In this document: positions 1 through 11,550 of the stretch, in pieces
How the letters are laid out: the number at the start of each line of letters is the position of its first letter
Numbering within the stretch: position 1 is the first letter of the stretch
Origin: Liolophura sinensis
Taxonomy: Eukaryota > Mollusca > Polyplacophora > Chitonida > Chitonidae
DNA: 64,000 bases
Assembly: GCF_032854445.1 (NCBI RefSeq)
Contig: NC_088302.1
Span: 40,244,191 to 40,308,190 of the forward strand
Direction of reading: 5' to 3'
The notes under the pieces: generated by a model
Told to the model about the DNA's origin: nothing
Databases searched by the model: none
What the model saw: only the letters and a program-made list of their open reading frames with translations
Program-made: the position numbers and the translations under genes

Positions 1-805
1 ATCAGTCGGCACAGCCATTGAAAAAGTGTTTTACTGATGGATCGACCACAAACAAACTTCATTACAGTGCATGAGGCTCTTTAGAAAAAAGGCTTCAACA
101 TAACACAGATGGATGAGTACACATCTGCCGATGTGCATTTGTTTTCATTAGATTTTCTGCTTTTACGCAGGACATGTGTCCTGTTTTTTGCCACATTTCA
201 AGGAGGACTGCTGTAAAACAGATCTGTGCACTACAAAGATCAAGAAGAAACCCTTCGGTGGCCTCAGTGTCATGGCTTTAGTAGTAATAAATGTTCAAAA
301 AGCATCAAAAAGCCTCCATGTAGTGGAGGCATGATGCCTTCTTCACAGCAGTTTATACCATGAGTATCTGCTTGGTTTATTGACAATGGAAGAAAAAGCA
401 AAACATTCTGAACTGTTGTGATTCACCTTGAAACTCAAATTTAACGTGGAAAGCAGATGTCAGGAACCCCCCCCCAAAATACGACCCTTTGGCTACAACA
501 AGTATACATGTACATGCAAAAAAAAATGATTACAAGGGAAACTGTAGATACTGAACTGATTACCCTGAAAATTAGAAAGCACAAGTTTAGGCCATAGGAG
601 AGATGTGCATATATACAAAGTTCGGTAAACAAAATCACATTTACAAATGTAGGTACTGAAATATCATGTCCATCATGCCAAAGACTCCAGACATGACATC
701 CCACCCAGTTGCACTGTACTGACACCGGGCTAATCAGTTCTATTCCTTGTTCTTTATTACTCCTAGCGTCAAGCAAAGGCGGGCAATAAGTGCCATATTT
801 TAAAT

Positions 806-944
806 AGCATCCAGAGTGGTTTTAGCGGTAACCAGGAACTGGCAACTAGATGTTTAAAGTTTCTGGTATGACCGAACCCAAGTCTGATCACCATAAGGTC
901 TCCCGACTTCAAGGCACATGCTCTACCGATTAGGCCACCGAATC
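806..944 (-). repeat. tRNA-derived SINE, family D
   Basis: On the minus strand the right end reads GGTGGCCTAATCGGTAGAGC, a good pol III box A, followed by a GGTTCGGTCAT box B-like word, then a body ending in a CTAGTTGCCAGTTCCTGG core. The body core recurs at about 1.6 kb. The box B mutation and the long insertion between the boxes exclude a working tRNA. Confidence 0.6.
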
Positions 945-1604
945 GGTTTGAACATCACAGAAGGTTGCACAGAGATTCGCAGATCTAACCATAACAGAAG
1001 ACTACACATCACAACAAGGATTCTTGTTTCACTGTGCCCAGGGCTATATTCTACCTGTGTGTAGGGACAACAAAACTTCATGTTTTTTTGATTATAGGCT
1101 AAGCAACAGGAGTCACTTTCAAAAAACTTTGTGAAAAACAAAATGACTTTTCTCATAAATGACTTTCCCTAATGGCACTATAACCTCGACATCTTCTACG
1201 TAAAATGTTACAAGAAATGTGACTCACCAAGTTTTGTGAAAGTGGCCCCTGAACTATTGGAACTATTGAACTACATGGACAAATGGTGATATTACGGTGT
1301 TTATATTATACATTATCATATAAAACAAATGTAATTTACAAAAGAGTTTCTAGACCTGAAAACCATTCATGAAGATCAAGGCATCAAATTTGTGAGGGAT
1401 TTACAGGACATGGAACCTGCAATCAACCTGCCAACATTGTAATGAATTATTATTGACATAATGAATTCCAACAGAATTTGACTTGTCTGCCAGAGTATTA
1501 AGTCTAGATATCCAGGATAAAGACTAATAGGGGGTTGCCAAACAAAGCCACAGACAGTTTGTGATCTTGTCTATGCCGCTGTTCAATGCATATTCTGGGA
1601 GAGG

Positions 1605-1665
1605 GAATACAGTAGCGTTCAGAGTGGTCTTAGTGGTAGCTAGGAACTGGCAACTTCATGTAGAA
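1605..1665 (-). repeat. Fragment of SINE family D
   Basis: Shares the body core AGAGTGGT-TTAG-GGTA-C-AGGAACTGGCAACT with the 0.8-kb copy in the same orientation; the head and tail are missing. Confidence 0.5.
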
Positions 1666-2258
1666 CTTGACAGGATCTCCAACTTTGTGAGGTGTGCAAT
1701 CAACAGCAGACAGATTCCACAGGGAGAGGCACAGTGCAACCCAGATATCCACATCTAGCTCTTCCACATCCAATCACAGCCAATCAATACAGACCCTGCC
1801 TCCATACAGCTTAAGTCTGCCAAGGTTCAACTCTTCAGTGTAGGAGGGTTGGGTTTGGGGTTTACATCTCAGCCAAGGAAAAGCAAACAGTCCCAGATCA
1901 GGGCCCAGGCTAGAACTAATTAGAGTGTCAGGAAGGGTCTTGAGGAACATCCACTGATCACACTCCACCATCATATCAGCAAGTCTTACCTTACTTGTTC
2001 AGATTAGCCATATTCCTGAAGTACCATCCAAATCTGATACATGCATTTCTAATGTAATAGAACGTGTGGAACAGCTGTGATAAGTTGACTCATTTGTAAA
2101 CGACACCAAGAAGGTGTTAATCTAATCACACAGATGTCCAATGAAGTAATTTGGCCAATGAACAAAATTAGGTGTTAGGCCTTGGGATGAATAAAATATG
2201 TCCAATTTATGGGGAAATAAATGTAATATCACTCATTATGACAAAGATATATCCATAT

Positions 2259-2292
2259 ATTTATTTATTTATTTGATTGGTGTTTTTGGTGA
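2259..2292 (-). repeat. Tail remnant of SINE family A
   Basis: Only (TTTA)n followed by TTTGATTGGTGTTTTTGG is left, the complement of the family A 3' end. Confidence 0.5.
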
Positions 2293-2317
2293 TTGCTAGG
2301 AAAGATACATACACAGT

Positions 2318-2580
2318 AAGTGACCGTAATTTTGCCCATGACTACATGAAAGTTGAACATTTTACCTGATTCTAGGTGTTCTATTTATCTTGGAGAGGTG
2401 TACACGTTCCAAGGTTTGTGTGGGAGGTAGGATGATATTCCACTGGAAAAATTGTATGTTGCAGTATCAAAAGTAATAATTACAACACTTACTTACCTCT
2501 AAAAGTGCTTTTGGGGGGGGTGGGGGGAGGGGGGGTGGGGGGGGGGGGGGAGACCAAATTTTAGGTCATTTACCGATGGC
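2318..2580. repeat. Half-copy of the foldback element family E, interrupted by a G-rich run
   Basis: Shows the family E order of motifs: GACCGTAATTTTGCCCATGAC, CCTGATTCTAGG, a GTTGCAGTATCAAAAGTAATAATT equivalent, CCTCTAAAAGTGC, then TTTTAGGTCATTT. Compare the complete copy at 46590-47013. Confidence 0.5.
2511..2551 (+). repeat. Long G-run (potential G-quadruplex)
   Basis: About 41 bases that are almost entirely G, broken only by a few T and A, with many G4+ runs separated by single bases. It satisfies intramolecular G-quadruplex criteria on the plus strand and C-rich i-motif criteria on the minus strand. Confidence 0.85.
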
Positions 2581-2674
2581 AGATCATCAAGAAAATTATC
2601 AAAGTCAATACCATAGCGAACTAACAGTCTGCAATGCTTCAAACGTATACTTAATAGTATCATTCATACCATTA

Positions 2675-2935
2675 ATTTTTTATTTATTTATTTGATTGGT
2701 GTTTTACGCCATACCCAAGAATACTTCACTTATACGCCAGGGGCCAGCATTATGGTGGGAGGAAACCCGACAAAGCCCGGTGGAAACCCACGACCATCCG
2801 CAGGTTGCAGGCAGATTTTCCCACTTACAGCCGGAGAGGAAGCCAGCATGAGCTTGACTTGAACTCACAGCGACCGTATTGGTGAGAGGGTCCTGGGTCA
2901 TTACACTATACTAGCGTGCTAACCAACTGAACCAC
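2675..2935 (-). repeat. Near full-length SINE family A with 11-bp target-site duplication
   Basis: From tail to head: (TTTA)n, GATTGGTGTTTTACGCCATA, CTTATACG, CCAGCATTATGGTGGGAGG, a CCGGAGAGGAAGCCAGCATG body, then a tRNA-like head (CTAACCAACTGA complement of box A). Direct repeats TCATACCATTA at 2664-2674 and 2936-2946 mark the target-site duplication. Confidence 0.85.
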
Positions 2936-3734
2936 TCATACCATTACGAAAACTTGACTAAATAAACCTTTTCAGATGACATGTTTGCCTCAACCTTAAC
3001 ATAACTTGATTTCATACAGTCACTGTTGACAAAAGACAGAAGCTTTTCTCTCAAAACTTGATATTACTATGTAAATGTAACCCCTAGTGATACGAGCAGT
3101 ACACATGTACATATACAGTATGAATCATGCACGGATACAGCCATGATGTCTGGGTTACAGTTATAGCCTACAGCTGTGATGATGTGCATCAAAGTCTCTC
3201 CACCTTCAACACACAAACGCACAAAGTTAACATGAACAGAATATCATAGTTTACGATCAAAGGCTACATTTACAGGTTTATTCCCTCTGATCCTTTTTGG
3301 TTTTTTTTCTCTATTTTGATGAGCAAGGAGTGTATACACATTGATCAGGGGAGTGGTAATCAAAGTGTGTACTTGTTCTTCAGGGCTGGCTTACAAAACA
3401 TGCAGAAGATTTCAACAAGATCTTACAGCTCAGGATGTTATCTAATATCTCCACGGCACAAACACGGGAAACATCATATTTTCCTCTTCACAATATATCC
3501 TTAGGGCATAGACACAACTGTATACTACCACATTACATGCACCCTGGAGGACATACATGTATTTACCACTGACCATGCAATTATAAACCGCTGGTAGAAG
3601 AATCAGGACCCTTCACCATGGTGAGGACACCAGACATTATTCACTGTACATGAAGGTTCAATACTGTTGATGAAGAAATGAGATTTAAATATTGATGTTG
3701 ATTATGTATATAGTACAGACATATATGTTTTAAT

Positions 3735-3760
3735 GTATGTATGTATGTATGTATGTATAA
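3735..3760. repeat. (TATG)n microsatellite
   Basis: Five to six perfect ATGT units. Confidence 0.9.
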
Positions 3761-4363
3761 CTTTTCAGAGGGTAAGTACGATACAAATGTACGCATAGCT
3801 CTGTCAGTTCTCAAGAACTGTTCTTCCCAGAGCACCTCTATGTAATACATTATCTTACAATATTTACAGGAGAAGAGACACATTGGCTTACATGTAACAT
3901 AATATCAAAGAAATCATCAAATAATTAGATACAAGTGAAAGCAAAACAAATAAATCTACAGTAGTTTGGTACATTAGGGTACATGTATTTAATACTGTTT
4001 TAGTAACTACATACCTTGATACACGTATTTGGCCAGCATATTTCCATATACATATAGATGTACATGTATGTATATTGTGACAGTTATTGTTTTCATTGTT
4101 TTCTAAGACCTTGGACAGCAGATAAAGTATTGTAATAAAACTTGGGTAGACAACCAACAGCAACCACAAGTAGTCTGTAAATAACACTGCTTTCAAAACA
4201 GTCTGTCATCCCAGAACTCTATTTAAACAGTTACAAACATATTTCAAACACTGCAAAAAGCAAAAAAAAAAATAAATAAATAAATACATTGATAATAATA
4301 AGAGGATCAAAAATAATAGCCACATGTGTGCTGATCATCTTGAATGGTACAGCTACATGTACC

Positions 4364-4581
4364 CCAATTCCTTAATCCTCAACCTTTTTGTACATGAAAG
4401 AGCAATTTTCAGCACAGTGTACGCACCTTTTTCATTTTGCTTTCCAAAACAAAATTACATTGGTTGAGTTGACCAATTTCAGGAATACTTTTACCAGTCT
4501 ACGTAGAATAATGTTTTCAGAATAGGCTTGAATAAATGTCTTGCAAACATGTGAAAAAGTTACAACATGTGAAGAATTACA
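4364..4581 (+). repeat. Small TIR element, family F
   Basis: Resembles 40541-40747 over its length (GAGCAATTTTCAG, AGTCTACG-AGAAT, CTTGAATAAATG-CTTGCAAACATG). The ends are inverted: an AATTCCTTAATC-TCAACCTTTTT start against a GTGAAAAAGTT...GAAGAATTAC finish. Non-autonomous DNA-element character is inferred from that. Confidence 0.5.
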
Positions 4582-4761
4582 ATATATTTCAGATAAGGAC
4601 CTTGTACAATCAGTACTGCACAGCCCCCAATACTGTCTTCCTGGCCAGTTCTCAAGCTGAGTTCAAGCTTTCCTCCTGAACAGTTCATTGTGGACTGATT
4701 AACAGATTAGTTCCCTCAAGAGACACACAAATCCCTTACCCCAGGGGAATTTGTCCTAATC

Positions 4762-4971
4762 TTATATCCCTACAAAACCATTCTCAGGTCGATGCACACA
4801 GTTAAATGAGTCTTGTCTAAGGTTGTCCTCCACTAAACGAACCAATAAAAGATGCCAAAGTGGTCTTCGATTTCTTTGTTGGAATATCACTGCTTCAACA
4901 GACAGCCTCTTCATCAATGTCCAAAATCTGTTGTGGAGAGCAGAGACCTGTTTGACCCCACTGTGTCGCAA
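4762..4971 (-). pseudogene. Fossil of a BEL/Pao-type retrotransposon integrase (zinc-binding region)
   Basis: The minus-strand frame starts RHSGVKQVSALHNRFW and continues through a run of basic residues to RLVEDNLRQDSFNCV. This matches the layout of BEL/Pao integrases: H-S-G-V opening the zinc-binding module, an R-F/Y-W, a basic K-R-L-V segment, a C-x-x-C, then a segment running into the catalytic core. In this copy the second pair of zinc-binding residues is lost (Q-Q-R-N where C-x-x-C is expected) and the frame ends soon after, so it is dead. I find no LTRs, primer-binding site or RT/RNase H remnant close by. Identification rests on motif resemblance only. Confidence 0.5.
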
Positions 4972-5218
4972 TATCTATTCACTTTAAAAAAGGAATGAGC
5001 AGAGACACACTGTGTATCCTTGGACATTAATTACTGAGTTGTCAAAGAAAATTTGATCTGTCTTTAAGGAGAAGGCGGGTGTTAATATGTGTATGTAGAG
5101 TTCTTCAGGATTGCCTTGGACATTTCAAACTCGTGCTGCAGTAGTTTCTTTGATCAGACCGTATCCTTGCTTTTGAATCCATTCACTGAACTCCTTCTAG
5201 GTTTCTAGTCAGAGAGCT

Positions 5219-5239
5219 TTTTTTTTTTTTTTTTTTTTT
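5219..5239. repeat. Poly(T) tract
   Basis: Twenty-one consecutive T residues or nearly so; no associated retroposed gene is seen. Confidence 0.8.
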
Positions 5240-6917
5240 GTGTTTCTCTATCAAAGTGAGATTTCCTTTAGGACCTGTGCATCCCATCATATTTGAAATG
5301 TGAGTATTACAGCAAATCTATTTCCTACATTTTTTCTTAATAATCTCAAATCATTTCTCCCATAAAGGCAAAGAGCTTTGGGTCACCTTGACATTACTGT
5401 CTGAAATCCTTTTCAGATATAACTTGAGTATATAATCTGTATGGTTTCTTCACATCAAACTTTACAAGTCAAGAAGGAATACGAATAGTTCTTCCAAGAG
5501 AGAACAGGTAACTCACAGATCTTAGAACTGGGAAATTTTGATGAAACTTTAGTTGAAATATACGACTTAACAGTACAGTTTGAGATCTGTCTCGAAGCAG
5601 AATCTGCTGAACCACATGTGAAAGGAGACAGGAACAAACTGTTTAAGCTTAAATGGAAGCCAAACTATTTCCTCCCATTAAACAGACAACTTTCCCATCT
5701 CAGAGCTGGAAAATAATCACAAAACCTTAGATTTATTGTCCCTAAAATACATTTTGACAGCAAACACATAGGAAACCTTGCTGGTCTGATTAATTCTGCT
5801 CACGTAAAAGCCATCAGACTGACACTTACATGTAGGTCCAGGAAAGAGGTAACTCGCACAGGGATGTTGGTGTTAACCAGTAACTAACCATCTGATTGTC
5901 TCTTTGGGAACAGCTGGAATTGGTCATTGTTCCACTCACTAACTCTTTACACAGATACAGCCATCAGGACAAACACCAAACCAAAATTTACAGCTGTGAT
6001 TCACAGATCGTGCACTTTGTTCCACGGCAGACCAATTTGTGACCGGAATAGCAAAGTTGTCTCAAGGGATAATTCTTGGCACTGTAATCTCACCGAATTG
6101 AAGACTGATTACACACTGACAAATAAAAAAATCTCCTCGGACCAGTGGGTCAAACGAATGTTGTTCAAGGCCTGTTAGACGGGATTCCGGTTATAATGTG
6201 CGAGTTTGGAGCAGAGACTGATGATAAAATCACCCACAGCCGTAGTGATTAACCTTTGACACAACACCATTTTTACATTATGTGACATTAACTTTGGGTT
6301 ACGTAAATGTTTAAAGCCATTCAAAAATGAATTGTCTCTGGTTCATATCTTAACATTTACCTTACAACGTCTATTGGTACATTTACCAAAGATGATAACG
6401 AGTTAAGTTTTAAATCGAAAAGTGTAATAATGTTATCCTCTGTTTCTTTGTTTTAAATATAGGATTTTACAATAGTGAAGAAGATATTATTTTATAATGC
6501 AGACTAAATGCGAATGAACCCATTCCACAGGTTACCACAGCCTCCTTGAGTACACTGAAGCCATGCATATTGCATTCCCAATAGGTTTTGTATCCATTCA
6601 GTTGTCCAGGAACTGCACTGCAACATTTATTATGTAATTCTCTCCATCGATTGCCGGTTCCCAACCCTGCAAAAACATGGTTTCCCCAAAGCTAGTCGTT
6701 GAGAGACAATTTGATTTGGAAAAGCTCAAGACAGTTTCTCAGATCACATGAGACACAGCCAGGAAAGAGGGTAACACAATCACTCAACTGTTAATTCCCC
6801 AGACTGCCTTAGGAATTGGATTACAGTAGGAAGTGCTGGAAACTGCAAGTTTGCCACAGTCTACCAGGCTTTATAATCCAAATCATTTCCTACCAATGAT
6901 GGCCAATTAAACCCAAA

Positions 6918-7100
6918 TTATTTATTTATTTGATTGGTGTTTTATGCCTGTACTTAGGAATATTTCACTTATACGACGGTGGCCAGCATTATGGTGGGAG
7001 GAAACCGGGCAGAGCCCGGGGGAAACCATGACCATCCTCAGGTTGATGACATACCTTCCCAAGTACGGCAAGAGAGAAAGCCAGCATGAGCCGGACTACT
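6918..7100 (-). repeat. SINE family A, 5'-truncated
   Basis: Tail, GATTGGTGTTTTATGCC, ACTTATACGACGGTGGCCAG, the CGGGCAGAGCCCGG hairpin and AAGCCAGCATGAGC are present; the tRNA head is absent. Confidence 0.8.
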
Positions 7101-7590
7101 GTCAAATGATAGGTGATGTAAAATTAATCAGATGGATAACACAAAATGTAGGCAATGCCACTGTTGAATGGAGCACATGGACATTGTACAGCAAATGCAC
7201 ACATGTGCTTGGAAAAAGCCCTGTTCCAGCATCCAAAGAAAGAAGAAAGTTTTATTTAAAATATTCTGTAAAGTGCACAGTGTAAACCAGCTACGGCGAC
7301 AGTTAGCGCTGTATTTAATCTACAAGGAAATTCACAGACAAGGCACTGTTTTGACAAAAAGAAGCTTTTTACTTCAAAATCTGAAAAGAAAATATGAAAG
7401 CTCTCCTCTGCAAAAACCTTAATAATCTCTCCTTAATTTGATGCCCTACGCCAATTTGTCCACCTGACATCACAAAAGTGAAAAGGAAATAAAGCAACAA
7501 TTGCTCTTGAACTGTCCATGCACTGGAGTTTACAAATTTCTTTCAAAACAATTAACACCAATGTGTCCTTTGAATATTTTTCCATTAGGG

Positions 7591-7690
7591 TCATAATGGA
7601 CAATCCCTTAGGTGGTCATAATGGACAATCCCTTAGGTGGTCATAATGGACAATCCCTTAGGTGGTCATAATGGACAATCCCTTAGGTGC
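7591..7690. repeat. 25-bp tandem repeat, four units
   Basis: Units begin at 7591, 7616, 7641 and 7666 (TCATAATGGACAATCCC plus TTAGGTGG) and are almost perfect, so the expansion is recent. Confidence 0.95.
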
Positions 7691-8280
7691 CCATAACAAC
7701 CAATGTGATAATCCCCAAGAGCCTAGATCTCTTGCATTGTTATCTTACCATTGCCCTATTTAACAGGGCTAATATTATCACCTTCATTGGACAAGGTGCC
7801 GCCTGGTCTACGACAGTGTTTATGTCACATCAAAGCCATTCATTGTTCATAGCCAATGAAGGAGGACCTGGCACCTTGCCTAAGTTGCCTTCACTATTAC
7901 TCTGGTCTCTAATGATTTTCTATTGTTAACCTTGGCGACAGTACGTCTGGTTCTGTTTTTTTAATACTGCTCTGATGGTCCAAGTCAGTGCTAACTGAAG
8001 GCATAGAGTTTAAAAAGTTTTGTGAAAGATGCTGATTAAAGAGGCTTTAGGAAAAATATTAACCAAGGCTTCACATCTGAGAAATGTGTAAAGCTGTCAT
8101 TGGAAGAAACCCTATATTGTTTTGTTTTTTCTCTGAACAAAGCATCTGTTCATGTACATTTAGGCCAACAGACATTCAGAAAGTACAATTCAACATTATG
8201 ACAATCAATGATATATGTACACTGTACCTTTGGGCTAGCCATCAGAGTTTACATGTACCACAACACTTTGAATAATATTA

Positions 8281-8381
8281 TATTTTATTTATTTATTTGA
8301 TTTTTTATGTCGTACTCAAGAATATTTCACCTATACGACGGCCGCCAGCATTACAGTGGGAGGAAACCGGGCAGCGTCCAG
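8281..8381 (-). repeat. SINE family A fragment
   Basis: Tail through the CGACGGCCGCCAGCATTAC and GGAAACCGGGCAG motifs, then broken off. Confidence 0.75.
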
Positions 8382-9284
8382 GAAAGATATATGCATTATT
8401 ATTATTTAATACATGATATCATTAGAATAACTATATTTTGCATCATTGACAACCAATAATAAATGAAGCAATATATAGGTATGTGTGCATATTCACAATT
8501 TGATTTTTAAAGCCATTTATAGTATTTATCTACAGATGTTTAATGCCTTAGGCTCAAGAACTATTCACATATTCACGAGTGGTAAATTTAACCCTGTTTC
8601 TAACATTGTGAATAAAGTCAATGATTTTCCCACATGTTGAGCACATTTCCCTCTCAATTTTAAGCACGTCATGTCATGCGATCTCTTCATGAATGATGAT
8701 AAAGTTATATTACACCATTTCCGTGGGCGTATTATAAATTGTTGATATTTCTTTCCTGAACACTAATAATACTTTTATGTCTATGTAGCTTGAGGAAATT
8801 AATACCTGCCAACTCTAAACCCACACAGCCAGTCACTATTACTGGTGTCCTCTTACATCTTCTTTTCATCTTTTTCTGTTCTACAGTCACAGGCTTTCAA
8901 CTCCTCTCCTGCAGAAGGCCTTCAAATAACATTACATTAAGCATACCCTAGGCTAGTTTGCTTCAGCCTTTTCGCAAGTTTGCTGGCAACTTTGAATGCA
9001 ATTTATCCACCTTAATGTCTTGATAATGGAGAGAATTTACATGTATGTTTTGGTGAGTTTTCCAACATCAGGGCTTGACAGAAAAAATATGCTTTTAGTC
9101 TTGATAGAGAGCTTAAAACACCACCAGGTGAACATGTGAAAAGGCTCAAGAAATAGGGCATATTAAATCTAAGCCCTAGCTGGCAGACCTTGCTTACAGT
9201 ACATGTTCCAGGTCTTATATTATTGGCCTCAAAGACCCAAAGACTAGTTGCCATGGAGAAAGGCATGACATAAAATTTCGCCCA

Positions 9285-9425
9285 CAAAAGTGCATTTTTA
9301 GAGGCAAATAAATCACAAAATATTATTTTTGGTGCTGAAAATTTTCCAGTAGAAAATCATCCTAATTGGCAAGTCAGTCATGGACGAAATTTGTGGTCAT
9401 TTAGCGTACACCTTTTTCACATTTT
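9285..9425. repeat. Half-copy of foldback family E
   Basis: GTGCATTTTTAGAGGCAAAT, AATATTATTTTTGGTGCTGA, CCAGTAGAA, then CATGGACGAAATTTGTGGTC: the second arm of the element at 46590-47013. Confidence 0.5.
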
Positions 9426-10177
9426 CATTTAAAGATCTATTTGCCTGAACTGGCACAAATTAAATGCAAGCTCAGACATTCATTATTCTGACAATAGCCT
9501 GGGGTCTCATCTGTTAGTACAGCAGTACTAAAGCAGTAATGTACACAGACATGTATGCCCATAAACACTAAGAGAAAATATGGTCTCCTGGCGCTTAGCG
9601 ATATTAACTGGAGTGAATGGACACCTAAGCACCACGACTAAGGATACATGTACATGCCAAGTTGGACACAACCTGATCAACCAGGTGTATGAGGTACATA
9701 ATGGTGTGTTCTACACATTAGGGCACGAATAAATGGCATTTACAAAATCAAAAGTTGAGCAAAAACTAAAACAAATGCTTCATCACTGAAGGTCAAGGTA
9801 GCCGAAAAAGTTACAGCATCTAAAAAAGTTTCCACATTTTCAGTTCATATAAATGTAGTTTACCGCATGTTAACAACATCGTATCGATCCAACATCCTGC
9901 AATTTTTCAGCTCCATACATGAAGCATTGAGTATCTATGTAACAGCATACACTGTGCCAGTACAATAGACAGCCTCCTACACAATGTAACCACCAGCATG
10001 CACCTATCCGTCATCTGATCATTGCAGTAGTAAAAATAGACAGCTTATCAATAATTAACCTGACCTAAAAACAAGCTTACTGCCTTCAGATAACAACACA
10101 TTAATTTACTTCCAGCTTGAAATGTTAATGCAAGAGTGAAAGACAGAGTTTCAATTGTTCAATAAACATTGTCAATG

Positions 10178-10530
10178 AGCTAAAATCAGTGAAGATTATG
10201 TAATAGTGAAGTCAAAGATCTAAATTCAGCATAAACAATGTAATAAAGAAGTCAAAAAGTTGAATTCAGTGTAGACAATGTAATAGTGAGGTCAAAGAGC
10301 TGAATTCTGTGTGGACAATGTAATAGTGAGGTCAAAAAGTTGAGTTCCCTATAGACAATGTATTAGTGAAGTCAAAAAGCTGAATTCAGTGTAGACAATG
10401 TAATAGTGAGGTCAAAACGTTGAATTCACTGTAGACAATGTAACAGTGAAGTCAAAGAGCTGAATTCAGTGCAGATGATGTACACGTAATAGCGAAGTAC
10501 ATCAAAGAGCTGAATTCAGTGTGGATGATC
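10178..10530. repeat. 40-bp minisatellite next to MTMR exon 2
   Basis: TAATAGTGAAGTCAAA-type unit starts fall at 10201, 10241, 10281, 10321, 10361, 10401 and 10441, exactly 40 apart, with a less regular eighth at 10487 and degraded flanking units. Most units carry GAATTC. It lies within the MTMR intron, some 25-30 bp from the exon 2 donor. Confidence 0.95.
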
Positions 10531-10559
10531 TGACATACATGTAGATTGTACAAGCTTAC

Positions 10560-10676
10560 CCATGTTTCCTTCTTCCCAGACGGATCAACGAAGATGAGAT
10601 GAGTTGTCGTCAGGTACAACGTGCCAACAGCAGGATTGCGAGCATTGAATCGGTCTATTAGCTTCACGTTCTCAAC
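10560..10676 (-). CDS. MTMR6/7/8-like: Exon 2 of MTMR6/7/8-type phosphatase (start of PH-GRAM domain)
   Basis: A 117-nt exon of 39 codons, phase 0 at both ends. The acceptor is a pyrimidine-rich tract ending TTTGGCTTTAG and the donor is TGG|GTAAGC. It encodes VENVKLIDRF, then an N-A-R-N-P loop, then GTLYLTTTHLIFVD and a closing GKKETW. This is the first beta-strand pair of the PH-GRAM lipid-binding domain; the TLYLT-TH-L-F core and the terminal KETW are hallmarks of MTMR6/7/8. The residues fit an invertebrate gene ancestral to the three vertebrate paralogues, with VENV and the RTPK of exon 1 closest to MTMR7. The reading frame can be extended past the donor to about 10452, but that extension is intronic. 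A 40-bp minisatellite starts roughly 25-30 bp inside the downstream intron. No catalytic Cys-X5-Arg exon is present in the window. Confidence 0.92.
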
Positions 10677-10924
10677 CTAAAGCCAAAATGAAAACAATTA
10701 TATATTTGAATGTGAATATTTTTCGTTTGACTCACAGGAGAAAGTTGCAATTATTTTCGAGAAATATAACTTATTTTCATGTTCGAATGAAGGTTGTCAT
10801 TTTACAACACATTTTGTTCAGCAGGACACCATACATGCAACCTAAATACAACTTTGTATGCCATGTACAGTATACAGACACATGAATATACTTACACATT
10901 TTGGCCAATATATATGTAATTCTA

Positions 10925-11550
10925 GCGACAATATTAAGTTTCTTTATTCTCACATGGTTAGACCATCTAGAAATGTAATTTTCTACTTTCAACACTACTA
11001 ATATTTGTCCCAAATTTTAGAACAATTAGGGTAGAAATCAGTAGACTAATAACTGTATGGTGAATTCATACATGTGATGTTATTGCAGCTACAGCTCACC
11101 AAACTAAATTCTTTTTATATGTAGTTTAATGAATATAGTTGATCCAGCTACATCAGTTAACAGGAAGGTTAATACATGTACATCTGTTTAGGACCAGTTT
11201 TTCTTTATATTTCTTTCTTTATTTATTCTAGCAGGAATATGGAGTTTCTTTTTTCTCGCATGGTTAAACCATCTAATGAACAACATACCTCATATCTTTA
11301 CTTTTCCAAAAAGCTGGTAAAGAAATGTAATATTCTACCTTCAACACTACTAATATCTGTCCCAAATTTTACAAAAATTAGGGTAGAAAGCATTAGACTA
11401 TTAACTGTTTGGTGAACTCATACAAGTGATGTTATTGTAGCTACAGAACACCAAACTATGTAAGAACTTTTCATATGTACATGTAGTTTAATGAATATAG
11501 TTAACCCTGTTACATCAGTTAAAAGGTAGGTTAATACATCTGGACATTTT
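10925..11550. repeat. Diverged direct duplication, two copies of about 250-300 bp
   Basis: 10.93-11.19 kb and 11.23-11.55 kb align through CATGGTTA-ACCATCTA, CAACACTACTAATAT-TGTC, CCAAATTTTA, TTAGGGTAGAAA, GTGATGTTATTG-AGCTACAG, GTTTAATGAATATAGTT and ACATCAGTTAA. The second copy has an insertion of about 50 bp near 11275. Confidence 0.85.

Larger units (their letters stand above)
1..10559 (-). other. Probable intron 2 of the MTMR gene; no further exon recognised
   Basis: Exon 2 ends in a good donor at 10559, so sequence to its left should be intron 2. I searched the minus strand for the remainder of the PH-GRAM domain (the family's G-C-P-L and C-K-N-F motifs) and did not find it. Besides the repeats listed separately (SINEs at 0.8, 1.6, 2.3, 2.7, 6.9 and 8.3 kb; foldback relics at 2.3 and 9.3 kb; the integrase fossil at 4.8 kb; the tandem repeat at 7.6 kb) I see nothing coding. 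A short exon could have been missed by eye. Confidence 0.5.
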
